From the NCBI GenBank assembly GCA_947503655.1, contig CANNEP010000015.1, positions 1 to 48,302 of the forward strand: 48,302 nucleotides of DNA. The letters run 5' to 3'. Source of the stretch: an uncultured Microbacterium sp. (lineage in GTDB: Bacteria; Actinomycetota; Actinomycetes; Actinomycetales; Microbacteriaceae). This document shows positions 41,854-48,302 of the stretch, in pieces (position 1 is the stretch's first letter; every line of letters starts with the position of its first letter). Below the pieces are notes generated by a model that was given only the letters and a program-made list of their open reading frames with translations, ran no database searches and was not told where the DNA came from. Made by a program: the position numbers and the translations under genes.

Positions 41854-42792
41854 TTAGCCGCCCTGCGGTGTCTCCCCGCGTGGGTCTATGGCACTGCCAT
41901 CGTCAGAGAACCGGATGATCGGAATCTCACCCGTCATCGCCCGCTGAATCTTGAGCGCCTTGCGAGTGAGAGGCGGGGTGGGCGGAACCTCGGACTGCTC
42001 TTCGACATCGGGCTCGGCTGGTGACGACTCGCTTTGAGTCGGCTCCGCACCCTCCTCAGGAACCTCAGCCGATGGTTCCGTCTCATCCCCTGGTTCCGCT
42101 GTTGCGTCGTTCACTCTCACCGCGGTGATGCGGCCGTCGTGAATGTCGATGACGCGGTCGGCGCGAGCGACGAGCAGTGGGTCGTGGGTGGAGACGATGG
42201 CGGCGAGGCCCTGTTCGTGTGCGAGTACGGCAAGGAGGTCCATGATGCTCGCGGCGGTGCGGGAGTCGAGCTGGCCGGTGGGTTCGTCGGCGATGAGGAT
42301 GTGCGGGCGACTCACGATGGCTCGGGCGATGCCGACGCGCTGTTGCTGGCCACCAGAGAGTTCACTCGGGCGCTGTTCGGCGTGCTTTTCGAGGCCAACG
42401 CGTTCGAGGGCTTCATCAACGCGCTCGGTGCGTTCAGCGGCGGGCACACCGGCGATACGGAGGGGGAGCTCAACGTTTTCGGCCGCCGACAGAATCGAGA
42501 CGAGGCCGAACGACTGGAAGATGAAGCCCAGGTGATCGCGGCGGATCGTCGCCAGCGCGTCTTCGCCGAGAGCCGTGACCTCCTTGCCGTCGATCTCAAT
42601 GGTTCCGCTCGTCGGCTTGTCGAGGGTGCCGAGCAGGTTCAGCAGTGTCGATTTGCCGGCACCCGATGGGCCGCGCACGACGACGAGTTCGCCCGCCGAC
42701 ACCTCGAGCGAGACGTCAACGCACGCATGCACGTCGCCAGCGGCCGACGAATACGTGCGGGTCAGGTTGCTGGCCCGAAGCAAGACGGTCAT
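41854..42792 (-). CDS. ABC transporter ATPase (LolD/MacB type) with Pro/Glu tail
   Basis: The product is 312 aa. Residues 1-225 form a complete FtsE/LolD-like ATPase: Walker A GPSGAGKS near 40-47, signature LSGGQQQRVGIARAI, Walker B ILIADEPTGQLDS. From about 228 a hydrophilic extension follows, rich in Glu and Pro (AEPGDETEPSAEV), then a short basic-to-hydrophobic motif (RKALKIQRAMTGEIPIIRF). Its ATG overlaps the upstream ATPase stop. It powers one or both of the FtsX-like permeases. Confidence 0.92.
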   Translation of the reverse strand: MTVLLRASNLTRTYSSAAGDVHACVDVSLEVSAGELVVVRGPSGAGKSTLLNLLGTLDKPTSGTIEIDGKEVTALGEDALATIRRDHLGFIFQSFGLVSILSAAENVELPLRIAGVPAAERTERVDEALERVGLEKHAEQRPSELSGGQQQRVGIARAIVSRPHILIADEPTGQLDSRTAASIMDLLAVLAHEQGLAAIVSTHDPLLVARADRVIDIHDGRITAVRVNDATAEPGDETEPSAEVPEEGAEPTQSESSPAEPDVEEQSEVPPTPPLTRKALKIQRAMTGEIPIIRFSDDGSAIDPRGETPQGG

Positions 42793-43715
42793 GAGGCCTC
42801 CTCATCGTCGGCCTGTTTCTGGCCGGGCCAGACACCAACGTGGTCGGGTTCGAGGGCGAGGCGCACGCGCTCGCGCAGGTCAAGCGACGAGACGAATTCG
42901 TCAGGCAGCTGCAGGCGGCCCACCTTGTCGAGCACCGCGTACTCTTCGGCGACGGCGTGCTCGGCACCGTGCTCGTCGACGCGCGTGGAGCGCAGCACTT
43001 CGGTGGCGGTGCGGCCATCGCGAATCTGCACGGTGCGGGCAACGTGCTCCGACACCGTCGGGTCGTGCGTCACGATGAGGGTGGTCACGCCGAGTTCGCG
43101 GTTGACGGAGCGCATTGCCTCGAGCACCTGCACGCTGGTGTCGTCGTCGAGCTCGCCCGTTGGCTCATCGGCGAGCACAACGCGCGGGGTGTGGGCGATC
43201 GAGCACGCGATCGCAACGCGCTGCTGCTCGCCGCCCGACAGCGCGGTGGGCTTGCGGTCGGCGAGGTGCGAAATTTCCAGCAGGTCGAACAGCTCGGCGA
43301 CGCGGGCCGCCCGCTCTTTCGCCCCCTTCGGCTCCCCCACAATCGCGAGCACCGCGCCCACGTTCTCTGCCGCCGTCAAATACGGCAGCAGGTTCCGCGA
43401 TGTCTGTTGCCACACGAAACCCACGTCTTCGCGGCGAAACGCGACGCGCTGCTTGCGGGTCATCGTGAGCAGATCGCGCCCCGCGACGCGGGCAACGCCG
43501 GCGGTCGGCGTGTCCAGGCTCGACAGAATCGACAGCAGCGTACTCTTGCCCGAGCCCGAAGCGCCGACAACGGCAACCAGCTCACCCTGCTCAATACGCA
43601 GGTTCAAGCCCTGCAGTGCCTGCACCTCAACGGCTTTGCCGTCGCGCCCCTTCACCGCGAAGATGCGCACCAGATCGGAGCACAAAATGTCGGGCTCAGT
43701 ATTCACAGCGGTCAT
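42789..43715 (-). CDS. ABC transporter ATPase (MacB type), second copy
   Basis: The product is 308 aa. Walker A GASGSGKS near 55-62, signature LSGGEQQRVAIACSI, Walker B VVLADEPTGELDDD. The last 80 residues extend past the ATPase core (STRVDEHGAEHAVAEEYAVLD, then RLQLPDEFV). The ATG overlaps the end of the 911-aa permease gene, as the downstream ATPase does with this one, forming a tightly coupled chain. Confidence 0.92.
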   Translation of the reverse strand: MTAVNTEPDILCSDLVRIFAVKGRDGKAVEVQALQGLNLRIEQGELVAVVGASGSGKSTLLSILSSLDTPTAGVARVAGRDLLTMTRKQRVAFRREDVGFVWQQTSRNLLPYLTAAENVGAVLAIVGEPKGAKERAARVAELFDLLEISHLADRKPTALSGGEQQRVAIACSIAHTPRVVLADEPTGELDDDTSVQVLEAMRSVNRELGVTTLIVTHDPTVSEHVARTVQIRDGRTATEVLRSTRVDEHGAEHAVAEEYAVLDKVGRLQLPDEFVSSLDLRERVRLALEPDHVGVWPGQKQADDEEAS

Positions 43716-46447
43716 GATTCCTCCACGGTTCGGAGCACGCTCGACACCTTCACGCGGCGTGCGAAGAACAGCGACAACAGGGTAAACAGGGCGGCGACCG
43801 CGAGGAAGCCTCCCAACGAGATGGTGAGCAACAGTGGGTCAACGCTGTAGGCCGGCGCGTTGTCTGCGCCCGAGAACGAGCGCAGATCCAGCACCTGGAA
43901 AAGCAGCAGCGGCAACGTTAGTCCGAAGGCAGTGCCTGCGGCCACGGCTGCGATGCAGAGCGGAACCAGTTCCCACGACACGATGCCACCGCCGGAGCGA
44001 GGTGGGGCGCCGAGCGTCTTCAGCAGAGCAAGTAGGCGGGCGCGTGCTGGCGCGTTGAGCACGAGGGTTAACACGATCGCGATCGCGCACAGCAGCGCGG
44101 TGAGGCCGATCGCGGTGAACAGCGTGCCGCGCAAACCGGCGGTGGTAGAGCCCGACGTTGTCTCTGCGAGAGCCGACTCCGGCGTGATCCACGAGACAAA
44201 TGGTTCCACTTCACGCTTGACCGCTTCGACGACCGTCGCGGGGTCGACGCCGTCGTCAAGGTCAACGAGCAGGGTCGACACGGTACTGGCGGCGGGCACA
44301 ATGTCGTCGAGGTACTCGTCGTCGACGAGAATCCAAATGTCCATCGCCGCGAAGCCAGTGGTGTCTTCGACGACGGCAATAACGTTCGCGGTGACCTTTT
44401 CTTGGGTGCCGCCGATCGTGAGGTCTCCCAGCGTGATGCCGAGGCGCTCCGACGCCGATTGCGAGACGATGACGGGCACGGAACCATCGGCACGGAGCGA
44501 GTTGCCGTCAGGGATGAGCGCATCGGCGTGCGGAGAAATACGCTCGAACGCTTCGGAGTCGAAGGCGTAGATCGGCACGCGCGTCGTGCGATTGTCGACC
44601 ACGACGGCGACGTTCGGTACGTTGCGCACCGGGACGACTTCGTTCACACCGTCAAGGGCGGCGACGCGTTCGGCGGCATCGTCGGCAAAGCGCGGCACGC
44701 TCAGGGTGAGGTCGGCGCCGGCACGAATTTCGGCCATGCGCTGCGCGCTGGTGTCGATCGTGGAGAGCACAACGGTCGATGACACCGCGATGGAAACACC
44801 GACGAGCAGGGCGAGGAGCGCGGCAGCGCCCGCGGATGCTTCGCGCACCGCGCGGGCAGAACCGATGAAGTCAATGAATCCGTTGCCCGCGCGGAGGCGG
44901 GCGTGCACGGCGCGGAGCACGAGCGGATACAACCGCAGGGTGATGAGCGCGGCGGTGACGGTGAGTAGGAGGGGCGTGAGCGTGGCGAGCGGGTCAACCC
45001 CGGTTTCTGCAGTTCCTGCGCCGCGAGAGGTGAACGCAATCGTCGCCGCGACTGTGAGAATAACGACCGCCATTTCAACGAACACGCGAGCATGCGCAGG
45101 CTTCGCATCATCAACGCGCGCGGCACGCTCAGCACCCGGCGCCGATGCCGCGAGCGCCACCGCCGGAAACAGGGCAACGCCGACTAGCAGCGCGATCGTG
45201 AGTGCCGAGAACAGAGGCACGCTGGAGCGCGTAAAGATCGTGAGCACTAGGCTCGCGCCGATCGCGACGCCGATGATCGCGGCGGGAACAGCAGCGATGA
45301 GGCCCTCCCCTGCCATGAGGAGGCGGCGTTGGAGTGGGCTCGCACCGCGGGCATCCATCAGCGCGAAGGCGCTGCGGCGGTGCTGGCTGATCATGCGGGA
45401 GCCGAGCACGAGCACGGCCACACCCACGCCAATCGGCCCGGCGACGAAGATCAACGCGAGCGCGGTGAATGCATGGTTGGTGTCTGAGACTCGGTCAAGC
45501 ACTCTGCCGAGCTGGGTTTGAAAGCGGGCGCCACCCGGATCCCATTCGCTGAGCGTGTGTGACTGAGCGATGAACGTTTCGATCTCTCCCTGCAACACCG
45601 GGACGGTGGACTCGGAGATCTGCGCCGAATCAATCGGGAACCAGTACGTCGTCGGTAACGGTGCCCACTGTCGCGCCTGCATAACTGAGGCAGGGTTGGT
45701 GAAGAAGTACCCGGTGACCGACGGCTGGCCGTAGGGGTCGTAGTACGTGGTTGGTCCGGTGAGCGGCGCCAGCTGTGACCAATAGGAAGATCGCACGTCA
45801 TCGGGCTGGTAGATACCCACGAGAGTGAACCGGGGCAGCGGGCTCTGCACGATCTCGCCGTTCTCGTCGATCGTCATCGTTTGGCCGAGCGGAATCTCAC
45901 GAGTCTCGTTGAGCTGCCAATCGAACGCCTCAGCGGTCGCGCGCGGAGCAATGATTTCAAACTCCGTTGTCGCGCCTTTCGTTGGCACAGTCTCAGGCAA
46001 ACGGCCTTCGACGAGCTCGAAGTGCGTGTCATAGAACGGGTCCATTGCGATGAAGACACGGCCGTCCATCGACTCGTCTATATTGCCGGCGATGGCCACG
46101 TAGTTCGGGTCTTCCATAGCTGCGCGCAAATGCGTTGGCGCGTCAGCGCGAATTGCTTGCAGACGGTCTTCGACGCCCGCCCATGCCGATCGGAATTCGG
46201 CGGGTAAACGCTCTCCCGTACCCGCCGAGGGCGGACCGACGTCGCGTGTCTTCACGACAAGGTCACGGTTTGTCACCGAGATCTCATCAAGATGCTCGCT
46301 GAGGGTGTCTTCCCGAATCGAGGACAGCACATGCGGAAGCACCGTAATCGCGATCGTGAGGAGCATCACGATCAGCGCAACGACGAGGGTGGCTCCTGGT
46401 GCATGCCGCCAGTGAGTGCCGACAAGGCGGCTGCGTGACAGGCTCAT
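43712..46447 (-). CDS. FtsX-like ABC permease, 911 aa
   Basis: It has an N-terminal helix (about 18-42), a large extracytoplasmic domain (about 43-325), two sets of three or four membrane helices (about 325-560 and 800-905) and a second extracytoplasmic domain (about 560-790). That is the double FtsX (MacB-like) architecture. The core motif QHRRSAFALMDARGASPLQRR is typical of the FtsX cytoplasmic loop. Substrate unknown. Its ATG overlaps the stop of the partial permease gene upstream. Confidence 0.88.
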   Translation of the reverse strand: MSLSRSRLVGTHWRHAPGATLVVALIVMLLTIAITVLPHVLSSIREDTLSEHLDEISVTNRDLVVKTRDVGPPSAGTGERLPAEFRSAWAGVEDRLQAIRADAPTHLRAAMEDPNYVAIAGNIDESMDGRVFIAMDPFYDTHFELVEGRLPETVPTKGATTEFEIIAPRATAEAFDWQLNETREIPLGQTMTIDENGEIVQSPLPRFTLVGIYQPDDVRSSYWSQLAPLTGPTTYYDPYGQPSVTGYFFTNPASVMQARQWAPLPTTYWFPIDSAQISESTVPVLQGEIETFIAQSHTLSEWDPGGARFQTQLGRVLDRVSDTNHAFTALALIFVAGPIGVGVAVLVLGSRMISQHRRSAFALMDARGASPLQRRLLMAGEGLIAAVPAAIIGVAIGASLVLTIFTRSSVPLFSALTIALLVGVALFPAVALAASAPGAERAARVDDAKPAHARVFVEMAVVILTVAATIAFTSRGAGTAETGVDPLATLTPLLLTVTAALITLRLYPLVLRAVHARLRAGNGFIDFIGSARAVREASAGAAALLALLVGVSIAVSSTVVLSTIDTSAQRMAEIRAGADLTLSVPRFADDAAERVAALDGVNEVVPVRNVPNVAVVVDNRTTRVPIYAFDSEAFERISPHADALIPDGNSLRADGSVPVIVSQSASERLGITLGDLTIGGTQEKVTANVIAVVEDTTGFAAMDIWILVDDEYLDDIVPAASTVSTLLVDLDDGVDPATVVEAVKREVEPFVSWITPESALAETTSGSTTAGLRGTLFTAIGLTALLCAIAIVLTLVLNAPARARLLALLKTLGAPPRSGGGIVSWELVPLCIAAVAAGTAFGLTLPLLLFQVLDLRSFSGADNAPAYSVDPLLLTISLGGFLAVAALFTLLSLFFARRVKVSSVLRTVEES

Positions 46448-48302
46448 TCGGCAGCCTCCGCCGTGCGTGTTGAGATGGCGTGTTTCCGCACCATTGCTGA
46501 CATGACCAACGCCGCGACGATAAACGCAATCGCAATGGCACCGGCCACGATGCCCACGATGAGTGGGTTGATCGCGAGCGTCGGCTGGTGCGAACCAGGC
46601 ACTGCCGCGCTGACCAATACCGGAACAATCAGGGCGCTCATCGCCCAGCCCGCGAGCGCACCGAGCACCATCGATGTCAGCACCACCGTGGCCGCTTCAA
46701 CAACCCGCAAGCGAGCCTGCGCTCGCGGCGCGACACCGACAGCGCGCAGAATCAACACTTCGTCGGCGCGAGTGGCGGTAAGGGAAGCCATCATCGCGAT
46801 GAGGGCGATGGCCGCGAGCAGCGCGGCACCAACAGGGGCGATCCACCACGTGGTGATCAGGCCACCTGTGACGATGGCGGCAACATCAGTCGGCACCGTG
46901 ACGTCGGCACCGAGCACGGTTGACGTTTCGGTCGGGTCAGCACCCGATAGCCAAATCTCGTTCGGGGCTGCGGGGCTTGCCGGAAGGTCAGCGAAAGCTC
47001 CCACAGGCACGGCCGCCCGCACCGCGGCATCGAGCGAAACCAGAACGGCTCGGGCCGAATCTGCTCCCGGGATAGCGTCGACGATGTCGGCCACTTCCGT
47101 CGAGAACCGTCGCCCGGTTCCGGCCACCCGCAGCTCCACCGGGTCGCCTACGCTCAGACTCGGATCTTTCGCGAACGCCGCCGACACAACGGCCGGAATC
47201 ACCGGGCTCGTGGCGCGTGCGCTCCAGAACACTCCATACGGTTGGCTGGTGTTCGCGTTGGCGGAACCACCCAGCACCAGGCTGGGAACCGCCGGTTCAA
47301 CGGCGAGCGGAACCATATCGCCGCCGGTTGAGGTCGCAAGTCGCGGTTGCGAGACCGTGACGATGGTGCCGTCAAAGCGGCCACCGTCGGTCGCCGTCAT
47401 GCCGACGCTGAGGATGCTCGTCGTATTCACGGGCAGCAGCGTGGTTCCGGTCAATGTCACCGACAATTGGTCGCCGTAGAACCCGCGGTTGGGGTCGGGG
47501 TGACGCGACTTCTCTTCGATTTCGTCGAAGGTGAGCGTGACAAGGGTCGCGACACCGTTGGCGTCGGCAACCCACAGTTGTGCCGTCGCAGTCACGACCG
47601 GAAACTCCAGACCTTCGGCGTCAACCGTGAACCGAACTTCGGTGGATCCTTCAGGAACAGGCAGTGCGGTGGTCTCAGTTGTGAAGTTCTTCGCTAGTGC
47701 TGTGGGATCGACGAGGTCTGGAATGGGGATGATCACGTCAGCGAGCTGGTCTTGCGACAGGGCGATCAGCTCGGCGCTGGTGTCGCCGACGACGACATCG
47801 GCGGTGTACGCGGCGGCGGCTTTGCCAAGGCCTGCGGCCCTTTGCATGTCGGCAGGGGTGACGAACCCGAGGTCGGCTCGCACGTCAGCGCCGGCGCCGA
47901 GGTCGGCCGCGGATTCGGAAGCACGCTCCCATGTTGAGACATAGCTGGCCGCGAAGACAGAACCAGAGACCGTGATCACGACGAGCGCGACGGCCGTGGC
48001 GTAAGCAGGCAGGCGACGGGCGACGTTGCGTGCTGGGAGGCTTGGCGAAAGCGTCGGGCGACGGGCGGCGATACCGGCGATGACCCGGGCAAGTGGTGCC
48101 GCGAGTAGCACAGCAATGAGGGCAGCTGCGATGAGAGTGAGGATCGGAGCGAGCGACGACAACGTAACTCGCCACGCACTGTCGACGGGTGTATTGCGCG
48201 TGGCGAAGAGCTGCCACACCGCGAGCGCCGCGGCGAACACGATGAGGGCGAGCGCGCCGACCGACGCAACCTGTGTGAATCGTGCTGCTCGCGCAGAAAC
48301 CT
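46444..48302 (-). CDS. FtsX-like ABC permease, 5' end outside the window
   Basis: At least 619 residues are encoded and the frame is still open at base 48302, so the N-terminus is missing. A GTG at 48240 is an internal codon in a membrane helix, not a convincing start. The visible part has a helix pair, a large extracytoplasmic domain with PDLVDPTALAKNFTTETTA, and C-terminal helices ending SAMVRKHAISTRTAEAAE. Like its neighbour it is FtsX/MacB-like; the two permeases probably form a heterodimer. Confidence 0.85.
   Translation of the reverse strand, partial: VSARAARFTQVASVGALALIVFAAALAVWQLFATRNTPVDSAWRVTLSSLAPILTLIAAALIAVLLAAPLARVIAGIAARRPTLSPSLPARNVARRLPAYATAVALVVITVSGSVFAASYVSTWERASESAADLGAGADVRADLGFVTPADMQRAAGLGKAAAAYTADVVVGDTSAELIALSQDQLADVIIPIPDLVDPTALAKNFTTETTALPVPEGSTEVRFTVDAEGLEFPVVTATAQLWVADANGVATLVTLTFDEIEEKSRHPDPNRGFYGDQLSVTLTGTTLLPVNTTSILSVGMTATDGGRFDGTIVTVSQPRLATSTGGDMVPLAVEPAVPSLVLGGSANANTSQPYGVFWSARATSPVIPAVVSAAFAKDPSLSVGDPVELRVAGTGRRFSTEVADIVDAIPGADSARAVLVSLDAAVRAAVPVGAFADLPASPAAPNEIWLSGADPTETSTVLGADVTVPTDVAAIVTGGLITTWWIAPVGAALLAAIALIAMMASLTATRADEVLILRAVGVAPRAQARLRVVEAATVVLTSMVLGALAGWAMSALIVPVLVSAAVPGSHQPTLAINPLIVGIVAGAIAIAFIVAALVMSAMVRKHAISTRTAEAAE

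Overview
This is a high-GC segment from an actinobacterium, most likely a member of the Microbacteriaceae; I do not assign a genus. Support comes from dense coding with GTG starts, ATGA-type overlaps, leaderless-looking promoters, and the gene order tilS, hpt, ftsH, folE, folP, folB, folK, DUF3180, lysS. I see no transposase, integrase, phage gene, rRNA, CRISPR array or replication origin, so this looks like ordinary chromosome. The last gene runs off the right edge.

Layout. 1-2.4 kb: two tRNA-Ser genes around an LCP-type cell-wall ligase, then a broken membrane-protein gene. 2.6-6.6 kb: HAD phosphatase and serS, divergent from a lipid kinase, then a lipoprotein with a duplicated domain. 6.7-9.6 kb: cardiolipin synthase, a 58-aa membrane peptide, a DUF4192 gene. 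9.7-21.9 kb (mostly minus strand): lysS, a dehydrogenase-like protein, two bacterial-PH membrane proteins, DUF3180, folK/folB/folP/folE, ftsH, hpt and tilS. An opposite-strand DUF937 gene interrupts the hpt-tilS link. 22-25.1 kb: inorganic pyrophosphatase, a small TPR-like protein, an M23 peptidase, and a Glu-Asp-Phe tRNA cluster. 25.1-25.6 kb: a repeat-rich non-coding patch. 25.6-30.8 kb: membrane proteins, a SUFU-domain protein, a probable persulfide- or metal-responsive operon, a cupin, a cold-shock operon and a nucleosidase. 30.9-38.2 kb: a GntR regulator, a J-domain protein, an acyl-CoA hydrolase, an ABC exporter whose ATPase carries a tail of about 520 acidic residues, and a degenerate CofC-like protein. 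38.2-41.8 kb: hemD, a three-gene envelope operon and a porphyrinogen oxidase. 41.9-48.3 kb: an operon of two ATPases and two FtsX-like permeases.

How the genes work together. The folate genes (folE, P, B, K) overlap by start/stop codons and lie directly behind ftsH, so they look translationally coupled. The ABC genes at 41.9-48.3 kb overlap the same way and look like one MacB/LolCDE-type machine. hemD and the FAD porphyrinogen oxidase point to a heme locus. The small Cys-rich protein and the rhodanese lipoprotein share a promoter region with two TACCCC-N2-GGGGTA dyads typical of CsoR/CstR-family operators.

Most striking observations: (1) the heptamer GGTTCCG/CGGAACC occurs about 80 times by hand count, in both orientations and all reading frames, against roughly ten expected from composition; (2) a 25-bp tandem repeat at 25.5 kb is built on the same heptamer; (3) the acidic-tailed ABC ATPase; (4) the CstR-like sulfur/metal operon.
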